Source: Sympetrum striolatum
Lineage: Eukaryota > Arthropoda > Insecta > Odonata > Libellulidae
Length of the DNA stretch: 64,000 bases
Reading direction: 5' to 3'
NCBI GenBank assembly: GCA_947579665.1
Contig: OX388347.1
Location: 21,940,562 to 22,004,561, forward strand
Shown: in pieces, positions 24,621 through 37,739 of the stretch
How positions within the stretch are numbered: position 1 is the first letter of the stretch
How the letters are laid out: every line of letters starts with the position of its first letter
Notes under the pieces: model-generated
What the model was told of the DNA's origin: nothing
What the model saw: only the letters and a program-made list of their open reading frames with translations
The model's database searches: none
Made by a program: the position numbers and the translations under genes

Positions 24621-24829
24621 TTACGAGCACTACTCTTGAATGAAAGTATTCAGAATCATACTTATATCTGCACTACTCGAGTACATACTTATATTTAGAA
24701 TGATGCCATTAAAGATATTTTCTCCTCGAAGCAGAAATATTTAATTTCCTGCTTGCTAATAAGACGGCAATTTCAAGTGGTACAATTAGTTGGGACTCTT
24801 CCTGTTTCCATTAGAGAAATTATTATTTT

Positions 24830-24973
24830 TGTTCTTTTAGTAAAAATGTTGGTAGGGTACTGGCTTATTTTGAATACATCCAATAGTTACACAATAGGAT
24901 TTTATACTGGGTTAGATGGAAGAAGAGACTTTTAGTCCAAATTTTGCCTGAATAAAAACTATTATTATTATGA
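24830..24973 (+). repeat. Retroposon 3' end with (ATT)n tail
   Basis: GGGTTAGATGGAAGAAGAGAC, then TTTTAGTCC, TTTTGCCTGAATAAA and a short ATT repeat match the copy at 22,630-22,719. Upstream similarity fades, so the 5' limit is approximate. Confidence 0.6.
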
Positions 24974-26059
24974 TATTTAACTGCAAATTTGCAATACAGA
25001 TAAAGAAATAACACCAATCGATCATCCTACGAGAAAAGTAAATTCATGAATTATTTTTAGGTAAAGACTTCAACACAAGGTTCAACACAAAGCAATTAAG
25101 TTGCGTAGGTAATTAAATACAAAACTACTTATCCGCAGTTTGGTACAGCTGAAGCCGTGCGTCGTATTTGAGCGATGCCTTTTATATATGCTTATTTGAT
25201 ACATTATTATAAAGATGAACACCCAGAAGACATTCTATGTTATACATACATGAGCGCTTTAGTGCTAGATCATTAGATTTTATCTTCCGAATTGTCATAG
25301 CCTTTCATTTCATTAAAGCATATATTACTTACATATAATAATCGTTTGTATTAAATCTATTGTATTAATTATCATTTTTGTAGTAATACTTATTGCAATG
25401 ACGTAACCATGTATATATAGTATGTATAATTACTCATGAACTTCTTAATAATCAATAAGGGGTCAAGTGGTAGAAATTTGCAAAGCCTGAAATATTTATA
25501 TTTTTTGGCTTTCTTTCACTTTCTTCTTGAAAGATCAGGCAAGTAAATCTCTATTTACATGGGAAAGTAACTCCTTCAGCTGTATCCTCAGATTTTTTGA
25601 ATCTCAGAATGATGCTGCCTTTGATGTGGAGAATTTCCATCCCTTAAACCTCTCATTATTAGTATAAAATGTTAGCATAGATTACTCAGCTGACTAACAG
25701 TAAAACTCAATGAAAATTACATGGATCATAATAGTTCACGAGTTGATTAGGAGATTAGACTGTGGAATGATTTCCTCCTTAAGGTCATCGAACTGAGGGG
25801 GTGTCAGCACCTCAAACTTTCTAGTAGTAACTACAGAAAACCATTATGAGAGCCTGAGGTGTATTGGATAAGATAAGGAGTGAATTGCTAATTGAGAATG
25901 CTACGGAACACTCGGAATACGTGCAAGTTACCGTACCAAAGTTCCCTGTAACTAACACTTTTAAAAGATTTGATCAATATTGACAATATTGAATTTCTTT
26001 ATTACGTATCATTCCTACTTTTATATCAGAAGATGTCGAAATATCAAATCAATGGATAA
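24974..26059. other. AT-rich DNA, no gene recognised
   Basis: No supported feature. Confidence 0.6.
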
Positions 26060-26120
26060 GATAGATAGATAGTTAAAGTACTTTATTTGGCAAAATTGAG
26101 AATTGTAAGTCCTATATTCC
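26060..26120 (-). repeat. Retroposon 3' end with (TATC)n tail
   Basis: On the minus strand this reads TTCTCAATTTTGCCAAATAAAG and then TATC repeats. The word around GCCAAATAAAG matches the two plus-strand copies at 22.6 and 24.9 kb, but the tail unit is different. The AT-rich sequence on the other side (26,121-26,490) may belong to the same element, but I cannot support a frame in it. Confidence 0.55.
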
Positions 26121-26579
26121 ACTTAAGCTATTTCTATTTAACCTATTTTTAATATTTACATACAAATGTTAAAAAACTAATGTTAAAATACAAATCTTTA
26201 CAAATATGAAAATAGAAACTTACACAATTATTAAAGTACAAACCTAACCTATTCAACTATTAAAATAATATCATATATAAATATTGCGGCATTAATGTAA
26301 CCTTTTCAATTATTAAAGCTAAAAGTATAAGAATACAAAAATATTGAATACAGATATTTAAAATGAGAGTAATGTTTATATTATTTATCAAATTTCGAAT
26401 ATAGAGGATATGTTTACCTAAGATGCAAGCTATAGATCTACATAAGATGATCAAAATGATTGAAAATGTGCATTTTTCTATAAATCGCACTAAAACAAAT
26501 ATGTGTATAGAACAGTATTCCTTAAAAGATATATTTCCAAGATTCTAGAGAGAGCGTAAGATGTTTACTCGGATCATTC
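26121..26579. other. Very AT-rich stretch
   Basis: A hydrophobic minus-strand frame (26,260-26,490) is explained by composition. It may be part of the adjacent retroposon body. Confidence 0.4.
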
Positions 26580-27210
26580 TTTTCAGTCTAACTTCTCTAA
26601 GTATTTATTTATGGAATGACGTAAACTTCCACTGGAGAAAATTCGACTATTTAAGTTGTATTCGCAGCAAAAAAAATCAGGATAATTGTCGTCGAAGGAA
26701 TTGAAGCGCCATATTGTAGAGTACAACTTTGTCGCATAAGTAGCCTCAAGAGAGGAGAAAAAATGCAGACGAGAGGAAAGGGGACAGGAGAGGTCTCTCG
26801 GGAGGCCCTTTGAGGGCACATCTTGGCGCGGAGTTTCTGGAAGTCGCCTTTATGGGAAGAAGGGACCCAGTAACGAGGCGGATGTGACCGGAGGAATAGG
26901 AGTTGAGTGCAGACGGGAGAAAGGAGCAGAATTTCGGGATTACTGCTTCCCTTTTGGCCCTAATTGCTCTATTATAGGGTGTTAGTGACGAAAAAGGCGA
27001 TTTCGGGATTCTCTTCTTTCGAAACTCCCCGAGAATATTCTTTAATATTTCGGCTTACGATAGTGAAAAGTAAAAATCAGAAGTTTTAGGAGTATTTTGG
27101 GGGAACTCGCCTCTATACGGAGGGATTCCTGTGAATCTTTCCCCTCGCAATCACCCTTCGATTATTTCAACGGTGAATTATCCCTTTCACAAAGTGGAAA
27201 TTGATTGAGC
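26580..27210. other. Purine-biased, CpG-richer island
   Basis: The plus strand carries many GGAG and GAGG words, with raised CpG from about 26,740 to 27,190. No domain was found in any frame. Confidence 0.3.
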
Positions 27211-29281
27211 ACGTCTACTGACTGAATCATTGCAAACCATCTCTTCGTTTGATGCATGTGATTGCCTCTCCATTTATTTTTAATTATGATTTCATCTGAT
27301 TTATATGATAATTCACTTGAATCAATGCTAATCTATTTATTCAGCCAAACAACTATCGCATTCTAAGTTTTGTTTCCCATCAACTTTGTTTGTAGTAACT
27401 AGAGCCGGAAACAGAATAGGGTGTAATGATAGAAGGATACTAAAATGCTAAACGAACTAACTGTGGTATAAGATAATTCATGTTTGTTCCTTGGTTTATG
27501 TATCAACACTGGAAAATGTGTCACAAACTTATATATAATAATTTATTTCCCTCAAAGTAAAATCACACACACATAAACAAGCCTCAAGTGAGTGAAATAT
27601 AGGCATCGTCGAAAAAACCTTGTTTGGGGACTTCCCTCACTCAATATAACATGGATTGTTCGGCAGCAGAAAATTAATTATAAATAAAAAAAAACCATTG
27701 GACACTATAAAAAAATAAATAATACTGTGATAAATACAAACAGAAGCAAATACAAACAGTAAATATATAAAAGTAATACGCATTGCACATGTTTAGTACT
27801 GAGCATATAGCACAGACAATATGTAAGAAATGTCAAGGATACACGTACAAAAGTTGCTCTAAATAAAATAACCCATTAGTATATTAACACAATAAACATA
27901 CGTGAAATAAACTGAGATACTGAGAACTGACATAATATGAACAGAAAAATTGAATAAATATGCAAAAATATACTACAGAATATGATGAATAGGATGGTTA
28001 CATATGGAACCGTGACATATTTTTGCATTTCGTTACACGAAAAAATATTTCCTCCTCATAAATCAGAAGGTTACATATCACCCTTGAATCTTAGCTAATA
28101 AACCGCTGTTTTTCAAATTATAATTCATATTACTTACATTCAGAAACCGACAAGAATTTGCAGAGCCAAATGATGTCTTTATCCTGACTCACGACAGATT
28201 TTCTCTATGCCTCTGAATATTTGGTCTTCTGGAAAGTTGCCATCAAATTATTCACTTTCAGAAATGATTATAACAGTGTATGCAACTCTGTCGTAACTCG
28301 CTGTCTTGGATGCTGCATCATTTTTTTGCTATTTTTTCAGAAATTGATACTAAATTAACCATCTTAATTTTATTCGTTTCCTATTTGCTAAAAAGAAAAT
28401 AATTCCCTCAAATTATTTGGAAATTGATAAAATTCATAAGTTGATTGCTGATAGGGTTTCATTATTTATTGTATGCATTTCTGTTGGATAATTTCCTGCT
28501 TGATACTTAGAACTAGGTTTTGAAGTAAAAAATTATTCTTGGAAGTACTTTATTATATACAGCAATAATTGAGGAACAAACTATGCATATCAAAAACTTA
28601 TTTGATTTCTTCTGAAATCCTTTTACGTGCACATTGAATAGGTTGACAAAGCGAGTTGATTAATTACAGTAAAATAGAAAAAAGTACTTTAAATACAATG
28701 AAAGTCTGTCCTCTTCGGAATCAAAGGATTCCATCAAGCATGATGCTGCGTCTTGAAACATCTCGTGTCATCTTTTCATAGATTCTTTAGCGGAAATCGT
28801 TTCCTGGATGTAACTTCCTTGTCAAAGGGTAGTCTCTGATACACTTTTCAATTTCCTTCGCTTTCATCTCTCCAACAGTGATTTCAAATTATTGCTCTTT
28901 GAAGGAAGAGGAAATGTTTGTTCTGAATTATTATTCGTTTAGGCATGACATTTTTCTTTCGAGTTCTCAAGAACAAGACAAATCGAGAAGTGCCGTTTCT
29001 GTATTGGAGCATTTGGTTGTCTTTCTACGAACTTTATTTGCGATATTGATTCCGAGTTGTCGAAGCTGAAAGTCTTACTTCTGGTTCTAATGCAAACCCA
29101 ACAGATAGTACCCTAGATTATATCGGGTCTCTCGAATTTTGCTTAACAATGCTTTCAAGACTAATTTTTAAATAAAAATCATGCCTTCTGCAGAATAAAT
29201 GTCGTTTGTTGGTTTGCGTGGCATTTGAAATATTTAAAATTAATAAACTCAATGATAGCAGCCGTCACTGTGGAATTCCAT
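27211..29281. other. AT-rich DNA, no gene recognised
   Basis: This is long AT-rich sequence with A-rich patches at 27,680-27,990. Only short frames occur. Confidence 0.55.
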
Positions 29282-29364
29282 TACTGGAAAATTAAACACA
29301 ATGTATTCAATTCTACAACTTTAAAGTTGTGGAATTGAATACATTGTGTTTAATTTTTCTAGTA
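29282..29364. repeat. Near-perfect palindrome without spacer
   Basis: The left arm (29,288-29,322) and right arm (29,323-29,357) are reverse complements with one mismatch in 35, meeting directly at CAACTTTAAAGTTG. Weaker pairing extends a few bases on each side. It is non-coding. Confidence 0.8.
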
Positions 29365-30638
29365 TTTAAAATTAACTTTATTTTTATGGATTATTTTGGA
29401 ATTTTCTCCCTTGAAAAAGAAGCCAACCAAATTATAACAAGAAATCCATAGAAATATTGTCACTGCGATAAAATATTTGGCCATGTAGATTAAATCCAAA
29501 TTATATATCCAAGAACGAATTACTTAAAAAATTACCCTCTATCAACTAAGAAGCTTCCGAGATGAACCTGATGCAAATATCAATAATAGTTGTTACTGAT
29601 TTACCGAAATTTTGATTCTTTCCTTTAGAATTTACGATAAAATCATTTTAGACCCTTTCTTTAACCATTTCCCTAACCTTTTTGTTACATCCTGCTCATA
29701 ACTAAACTGTTTCAAGCAAATCATGTTCAGGTTTTGTTGGTTATGCTCTCCACATCCCTCGACATACCTCGCTTATTTTCGCCGTCGTTCCGCGAGAAAA
29801 AGTTGAAGCTCGGAGCGCGCACTCCTCCTTGCATATTTATCTTGCTGTTCGATCTCGAGAGCAGTCAACAATCGCTTGTTTGTGGAGGAAAGAAAGGCAC
29901 ACGTGACAAGTGCAAGATGCACAGCGGTAAGTCACTCTTTACCTCTCCAGAGGACTTTGCTTCGAATGATTTTCCCTCTGATTGCATCCTGAGAAGCCGT
30001 AGTCTTGACGACTGCCTTTCAGACTGCTAAGGAAGGATATAAAAGTTTTTTTAAGACCAAATGCTCTCTTAGTGGTATTTACCTTTTCAAGAAATGTATT
30101 CTCATTCTTTGTAATTCAATAATCTTGCATAATAGTGAGTATTGAAACAAAACATCACAATCAAAATTTGAGGGTAACTATTCATGGTGAGCGAACTGAA
30201 TGAAATATTCAAATTTCCACGAAAACCTTTGTTTTTAAACCTGTGTATGTTGTTCATTTTTTTACCATGAATAATATTAAACGGGTCCACGAAGTGAAGG
30301 TAGAAACAATGCATTACATTAAGGGTAAATATTTTTGCAAGTAATTGTGGTATCTTTTATACTATTTGGACTTAACATATATGCGCTCGGTTAGGAATGC
30401 TAGTGAAAATTGCTTCACCTCTAACCCTGTCTATTAAGCATCAATCCCTATCCAAAGCTCTTTTATAGTAACCAGTAGGGAATGAGAATATAGCAATCCT
30501 TCGGTAAGATGAATTTATTTGTAATTATTCATGTGTATTACCACTGCTTGTTAGTTACCATAAAGCATGAATGAGAATTTGGATTCAAAGACTCCTTCAT
30601 AAACTCAATAAGTATTTATCACTTGATTACCGAAACCA
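29365..30638. other. No gene recognised; CpG-richer patch at 29,740-30,020
   Basis: A 98-codon frame on the plus strand (29,734-30,030) lies in a CpG-richer patch but shows no domain. The remainder is AT-rich. Confidence 0.4.
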
Positions 30639-30643
30639 TTTTT

Positions 30644-31336
30644 ACTTTCTCCCTATACGTAATATAGAGAAAGTTTTCGCAAAAATATTCGACCTCCAGA
30701 TTTCGACGGAAATAGATGTTTTGGGGCCCATGGAGTTCGTTTTCGCTATTTTCCCGAACATGTCTGCCTGTGTGTCAGTGTGTCTGTGTGTGTGTCTGTT
30801 TGTCTGTGGTAAAAAAGTTTGTGGGCGCTCTATCTTAAAAAGTAATTATCCAATCATTTTCAAATTCATATTTAGTATTTTCCTAACAATGCCAAGAGTT
30901 GATTAGTTTTTGGTGAATATCGCTTAACCGTAAGTTGCGTTTTATCCGGAACAAAATTTAGTTTCTTAAATATCTCTGTCAAAATGCAATGTAGGTATAT
31001 ACAATTACATACAAAAGTAATAGATAATGTACATCACTACAACGTTTGTAAGAAACATGTTTTCGTATCACTGATTCTTTAGGAGTTATTCTTCAATAAT
31101 GGTTAACCGGAAGTTGTTGTTTATCTAGAAATGGAAGTTTTTCATACATATCTCTGTCAGAATGCAATGTAGGTATATACAATTGTATACCAAAGTTATA
31201 GATAATGTATTTTACTACAAATGTTGTATGAAACATTTTCCTGTAACACTCATTGTTTTGGAGTTATTTATATATTACCGGCATAGGCTTCGGTTTTCAA
31301 TAAATACGGAGAAAGTCGTGTGTTGGGCTCATCAGA
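30644..31336 (+). mobile_element. Non-autonomous repeat, copy A (possible Helentron-associated element)
   Basis: It starts ACTTTCTCC within a hairpin whose other arm is AGAGAAAGT. Next come a TCGACC block, a CTGTGTGT simple-repeat block and the GGGCGCTCTATCTTAAAAAG and ATCGCTTAACCG words. Two ATCTCTGTC units follow, starting 178 bp apart. It ends with GGAGAAAGTC, a short hairpin and CATCAGA. TTTTT lies on both sides (30,639-30,643 and 31,337-31,341). Subterminal inverted repeats, a microsatellite, internal tandem repeats and a terminal hairpin are the layout described for Helentron-associated (DINE-1-like) elements. That assignment is inference. It has no transposase or credible ORF. Confidence 0.75.
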
Positions 31337-31341
31337 TTTTT

Positions 31342-32645
31342 ATAGATAAACACGTTAGGCTTTGTTTTAATGCTCTTATATCTCAAGTCACCCACGAGCC
31401 AAATGTAGTTTTACTTAAAAGTATCGAAATCTTTATCAGATGCTTTTTGTTTATTATTTTTAAATATTCTCCAGTCTTTTGATAGTCGGATTTCATTCTC
31501 CTTCATATAAACATTTAATGGAATTATTTGAAGCGTTAACTTTATGGCATTGTTTTCCTCATGGAAATATTTTGGCATTTTGTTTTTTTTAAAAAAGGCA
31601 TTAAGACGTCACACCATGTAAACTGGACATTTAATAAAAAGAAAACAATTTTGCGTTGACCCTGAATTTCGAATTCTGATATTTGCTGGAAGCTGATCGA
31701 ACGGATCGCCCTTGAGAAAACTTTCGAGGGAAGAGAGTGTTGGAGAAAGAGGCATCAATAACGGCCTCGCTCGTTACGAAATAAATTTCCGGCCAACACA
31801 GCAGGAGTTTAGGGAAATTGAACTACTTTTTCACTACCTCGTGCTACACTTGCCAATTATTTGCTCCGCAGGCCGCTTGTAGGCGTTCTTTTATTAAACT
31901 CTTATATTTCCCACGGTTGTTTTACCTTTTAAATTAGTGAAATCTCCCTTGTTGTTTGGATAATTTTATTTCCTTTCCAATGGAAATGCTTTTACATTCT
32001 GTTTATATTAATGTGACATTGAATGTTGTACAATGTTACGTAATCTTCTCTTGGAGTCAGCGAAGTCCTGCTTGTCTATTTGTGGTACATTTTTGAACCA
32101 CAAATAATGTACTTTGTTGCGTTTTTAAATTAGAATGTTATATTAAAAAATCACCATTAGATTTTTCGTTTTCTAAGGTAAGATTAAGTATTGCCGGTTT
32201 CACCTCTTATGGAACATTCAAAACCTAATTATTCCATTCCGCCTTATTTATAAAGCTGTGGTGTTTTACATGTTTTAGGTGGACAAAATGCTGATATCTA
32301 TATGTTAGAAAAGAAATGTCTTTCGAAATGTTGCGTTAGAAAATATTTCAAATATATTGTCCATTAGCTGAACCGGAAATACTTTTAAATTAACAAATCA
32401 CTCCTACGGTCGAACTCTTACTTAACTCTTAAATCTTGCGATTTACCCTCAAAAGGAATGAAAGAAAGTAAAAGGAATAGGTTACCTCAGGTTCAAACAA
32501 TTAGAAAACATTTTTAACTAAGTTAGCTTTACATACATATATGTTTCTATATCCTGTAGTTGGAGAGAGATTATAAGCAAATGATATATTTATTTTCCCT
32601 CCGGTAACAATTGTATTTCAGCTACAGCCTCATACGAATGCATAA
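31342..32645. other. AT-rich DNA, no gene recognised
   Basis: A slightly CpG-richer patch lies at 31,660-31,900. No other feature could be supported. Confidence 0.5.
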
Positions 32646-33604
32646 ATAATGGACATGCACTGATGCAAATAACGCTTTTGACGAGAACTACCTCCGTATA
32701 ATGGCCCTGCTTATCATTCATGATGATCTTGAGACTCAATGATAATTACCCCCATCCAATCCGAGCCGCTAGACAGATGGAAGCAAAAAACTTCATCACA
32801 ACACACCCGAATAAATAGCTCGGGAGATTTAACCCTGGAAGCGGAATCCCCCATTCGCTTAAAGCGCTAGTGCTCGCCATTGCACGGGTCAACCGATTTA
32901 AAACCTCAATAAAGTATCAAAGTTTAAAAAAAAGAAACAGCCGAATGTTGGGCCGCGCAGTAAACGAGGGTAGCACTTGGAGAAGAAACGAGGCGGAAGT
33001 TAAGGTTTTCTCTAATGGCGAGGCTTTGATCCGAGCTAGGGACGGGCACAAATGGAGCAGAAGATGAGCAAAAAATGGGAGGGGACGGAGGGGAATCAGG
33101 GGGGAGGAATAAAAGGAGGGGCGAATCCCCTCCGCTGAGGGATTAGCCCGAAACTTCGCGAGAAACAAGAGAAGAAAGAGGGGCAAACAGTTAAACATGC
33201 ACAGCGGGGAAGATGTGCAAATTGGAAGGAAAGGGGGGATAGCAAGATGGCCGCCCCGGGACACGAAATGGAATTACGGAAAGAACTTGGCCGTATTGGG
33301 GACCTTTTTAAATCAACCGAATTCTAATTGGGGTGGGGTTTAAATAGTCCGTGTTTTCGGTGGGATAAATAGTTGAAATGCCTACTCTAATTGGCAGGAA
33401 TTTGGAGAATTTCGGTGAAGGAGGAGGCTGGGCTATTTTCCGTTGTGTTTCTTTCCGGAATGGAGTTTCCGCTTGGTTTCGAATAATGGGAAGGGAAACT
33501 CTGAAGAGACGCATTAAGCATTTTCGTGACCAATTTACGGATTCGATCAAAACAAACTTACGTTGATGAATCCGTGGCCTTCGATTAATGAAGTTTATAG
33601 TCAA
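32646..33604. other. CpG-rich, purine-biased island
   Basis: The plus strand is strongly G-rich at 33,060-33,260 (runs such as GGGGGGAGG), with CpG-rich flanks. Frames open here on both strands (minus 32,917-33,264 and minus 33,308-33,604) lack recognisable domains. The G-runs could form quadruplexes, which is a composition-based guess. Confidence 0.35.
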
Positions 33605-34179
33605 TATCCATTATTGAACATACGAATCAACAAATTCAATGGACATATTTCTGTTTGTCTGTACATTCGAAGAATATTAACAATAATTAAGTGCGAAAGA
33701 GAAGGAGGCCAAATAATTTGAAATGTGTGGTGAAAAGCTCAGCTATATGAGAATACTGAAACAAGATGGTTGAAGTAGTAAATGCTCGATGTTATTATTT
33801 CTTAAACTATATATATCTTACAATAGACATACATAAGAAAAATATGTTGAAAAAATTATATGGGCACCCTTAAAGGTGTATTAGAAAACTATTCGCTTAG
33901 GAAATCTATAACTGAGACTACAGCGATGAGACATTGGAGAAAGTTTATAAGAAACAGTACAGAAGTACTGAGGTGGTTGCTAATTTCTGTATTAATCTTA
34001 TGAAAGGTAAATAACACAATCACTGAGAGCCGAATAGTGCGTTGTATCTGGGGCGTTAAAACCCCTTATTACTATTTGAGTGCTGGTGGAGACTAAGTAA
34101 AAGAATAACATATCAATCCACTCTCATTAATCATCATTTCAGGGTTACCATTCCTTTTGATTTTTTATATGCTTCACCC
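33605..34179. other. AT-rich DNA, no gene recognised
   Basis: No supported feature. Confidence 0.55.
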
Positions 34180-34184
34180 TTTTT

Positions 34185-34313
34185 ACTTTCTCCATATACG
34201 AAGTATAGAGAAAGTATTGTTTTCATGAAAAAATTCGACTTCGAGATTTTAACGGAAATACATGTTTTGGGGTCCCTAGAACACGTTTCGACCATTTTCG
34301 GAATGATGTCTGT

Positions 34314-34361
<48 letters not shown>

Positions 34362-35217
34362 TAGTGGGCGCTCTAACGTGAAAACTATTAGTCGTATCAA
34401 TACTAAACTTCATATATAGTACTGTGGTGTGTGCTGTCAGAGTTGATTAGTTTTTGGAGTAAATCGGTCAACCGGAAGTCAAGCTTTATTCATTAAAGCT
34501 CATTTCCGGTTTTCAAAATATCTCCATAAATATGATATATACGTATATTGTATTACTTATAAAAGTTTTATATAATGTAATTTACTATAACTTTTGTATT
34601 TAACATATTTTTGTATCACCGGTTGATTAGGAGTTATTCGTGAAATACCGATAAACCTGAAGAAGATGATTATGTACTTTGTGGGCGCTCTAACATGAAA
34701 AGTATTTGTTGGATCAACACCAAATTTCATATATAGTACTTTTATTACATTCGTTAGAGTTGATTAGTTTTTGGAGTAAATCGGTCAACCGGAAGTGGAG
34801 CTTCATTCTTCAAAGCTCATTTCCGGTTTTCAAAATATCTCCATAAATATGATATTTAGGTATATACTATTATTTATAAATGTTTTAGAAAATGTAAATT
34901 ACTATAACTTTTGTATGAAACATATTTTTGTATCACTGATTGTTTAGGAGTTATTCATGAAATACTGATTAACCGGAAGTTGCTGATTATGTACTTTGTG
35001 GGTGCTCTGGGCTCTATGGGCGAAAGGCCAAATTCGTCGTTTTTTTCGAGCATGTCCCGAAAAACATTATTTATAATGTTTGTGACGTAAAAGATAATAA
35101 TATATAAATAAATCACTCATCTTCCAAGTTTAGATGGAATATAGAGTTCGAAAATACTGTCGTAGATAAATATTTACATCTTATACATGGAGAAAGTCAT
35201 GTGCTGGCCACATCAGA
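34185..35217 (+). mobile_element. Non-autonomous repeat, copy B (longest, most diverged)
   Basis: It has the same plan as copy A: an ACTTTCTCC hairpin start, a TG microsatellite, the GTGGGCGCTCTAACGTGAAAA word, and an end with GGAGAAAGTCATGTG and CACATCAGA. It is flanked by TTTTT at 34,180-34,184 and 35,218-35,222. Internally it repeats a longer unit that includes GTGGGCGCTCTAAC and TTGATTAGTTTTTGGAGTAA, about 310 bp apart, so it has duplicated a different segment from copies A, C and E. Confidence 0.75.
34312..34361. repeat. (TG)n microsatellite inside copy B
   Basis: An almost pure TG tract of about 50 bases occupies the position where copies A, C and D have CTGT/GTGT repeats. Confidence 0.9.
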
Positions 35218-35499
35218 TTTTTATTAATAAAGTAGATAACCGCAGTATTTCCGTCAATACCCTGAATTCTGGTAAATAAAAATTTACATTTAATTTATTT
35301 TAGCTTTGATGGAGTTCCACATAGTAAATGCTGCCTCTATAGATTATATTCTATGAATTCTTTCTATTTCCAATTACGGCTGGATTCGGTGGCATCGGTT
35401 CTCGTCCGAGTTAGTTTCACGTGTTGACTGATTACAAAGATATAAAAATATACAACTAACAAATAACGCATCCCTTGGTAAACTCACCATTTAGAAGGA

Positions 35500-36130
35500 A
35501 ATAGGTGATTCTCCGTGCTTCGTCACGTGATGCACAAGTGGAAAGAAGATGCAGTTTTATGGGAGATGTTGCGGTTGGCGATCGTAAAACAAGGGAGAGG
35601 AGGTCAGCGGTCGGTCGTGCATTCGTCGGGGACCGCAGATATCAAGTGGGCGAAGACGGAGGATCATTAGGCGAACTTTGGGCTTTTTATAGGAGCAAAA
35701 ACAGCGAGGGCAAGGATCTCGTGAAGCGAGAAACACTGTTTGCTACGTTATTTACTATTTTGTAAATGTGGTTCACAATGACTCATCTAACTCTTGCTAG
35801 GTTTAGGGTCAGTCTTAAAGTTCCCTGTTTAACTTTATTTCACTTCGTCATAGCTAAGGCCCGCCTTCGTCTCACCCAGAAACATTTGTTAAGGTTATCT
35901 CCGTATCTAACCCTAACATCAAAACTGCATTAACTTTAACTGGAGTAAATTTTCGGAAGACGCATTGTATATCAAATTAATTCTAGGTAGAGCCTCCTGA
36001 TTAATATGTCTTTTAACTTTACGGTAGAAGACACTATTAGACTAGGAAAACAGGGTGAGTGGTGTACGCACACGCGAAATGGCGACTGGTATTGCACATG
36101 GAGACATGGGTAAGCACTTTGTGTAATAAA
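35500..36130. other. CpG-richer island with an 86-codon open frame
   Basis: The plus-strand frame 35,505-35,765 is rich in Arg, Gly and Val, lies in CpG-rich purine-biased DNA and matches no family I know. It is probably open by composition. Confidence 0.3.
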
Positions 36131-37735
36131 TGCTATCTCAATATTTGACCCAGAGCTACTCCTCGTTCGTCGTTTAAATTCAATTAAATTGTATCCTGGT
36201 ACGAGGTCCTTTCAGACTTTTTCATTGCCCGTTTATCCTTAGGAATTATCCTAGACGCACGCCTTTAAGTGCACAGTTATCCTTTTCCTAATCCCCCATC
36301 CATCTCTTACCGTACTTTATTTTTTCTTGTCCTTCCGACCTTCTTAGTTTACATAACATCTACATCTAAATTGCCTCTAATCGCATGATATTCTCCTTTC
36401 GCGAAAATAGTAAATAACGCTTTCATTGGTGGGAGAAAATTCCGAAATAGAAATTATTAAATGTACCTTATCTGGCTGAGAAAAGAGTATAAATATGGAA
36501 TTACGATTTAAAAGAAAAAAATATTAATATTTATATATATAAAGAGAGATGTGATCAGGATGCAATCAATTGCATTTGGAACTATTTCCCATTTTGTAAT
36601 ATGATGTTAACAAAACGAAGGGATAAGATACGCATCTATGTAGTGGTGACTATTCAGAACTAAATATTTGGCCTTCAAATAATTTAGCGTCAATATTATT
36701 AGAATTTTAAAATGATGCTAGAATGTTAATTCTATACCCTATGGACTAAAATCATTTTTCTTTCCGCGTAGATTTTTATTTCATAGAGGGGATATTGCAA
36801 CGACTTAGCTGTTATTCCAAAATATACGTCCGCGGAATATACATATTTTGTCCCTCTTTCTTTACATAAGACCATTTTCAAACATGAAAATGTTTGCACT
36901 AATGTTATATCCACAAGAATCGTTTATTTTTTTCCCGTTTGGAGTCCATTTCTTTCTCACGAAAAAATCCATATAAAATTGCATATTACTATCATTATCG
37001 ATTAAATCACTGTTTTTTGTCAGATAGCGCTATTTATAGATAATACTTAAGCTGAAAATAAAATGATCTAAATTCGTACCTACCTGTATATTGAACATGA
37101 TCTGCATACGTTAGAAAAATAGAGCTTAAATAGTTGTACCTAGTATCATAATTAGTATGTAACAATCACCCATTATTTATAAACATAATTTTAAATTGGT
37201 TTTTAAGAATAACTCCGGCGTCCTCGGTCAGTCTATACTTCCCACCTCTACAGCTAATTTGCGTCACGTTCGTCGTTTTAAGTCAAATAGCATTCCAAAA
37301 GTTATTATATTATTACAGCTTTTTATATTATTAATACAATGTTTAATGCTCAGGTTTCCGCTCCTTTTCTATAGGAAATTGAATCAACGTGTGTTGGGTA
37401 ACTTTGATCGATGAGAGTATTGGTGGGAGGATAGAGCAGGTCGTTGTCATTCATCACCACATCTCTTAAGGGTTAGGCCGTCTTCAGAAGAGTACTGACG
37501 GCATTTGTGTACGGACAACTTTGTTACCATCAGAAAACTCTTCGTCACTAAGGGAAATTGCTAGGAGAGGAGGCAAACTTCTTCCTGCATTGTTTACCAG
37601 GATAAGTAGGAAGTAGGATGAGCATCGAATGTTTAAAGCCTACTCGATGACATATACGGACGATATGCTGTAGCATAATTATTCTTACGTGAAAAGCTGT
37701 ATTGGTCTTAATAATACACTTAAGCGAGAATTACA
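36131..37735. other. AT-rich DNA, no gene recognised
   Basis: Only short frames occur. No repeats were identified. Confidence 0.55.
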
Positions 37736-37739
37736 TTTT

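Noticed and set aside
34225..34419. 64-codon frame full of Val-Cys repeats
   Set aside because: It is a translation of the TG microsatellite inside copy B.
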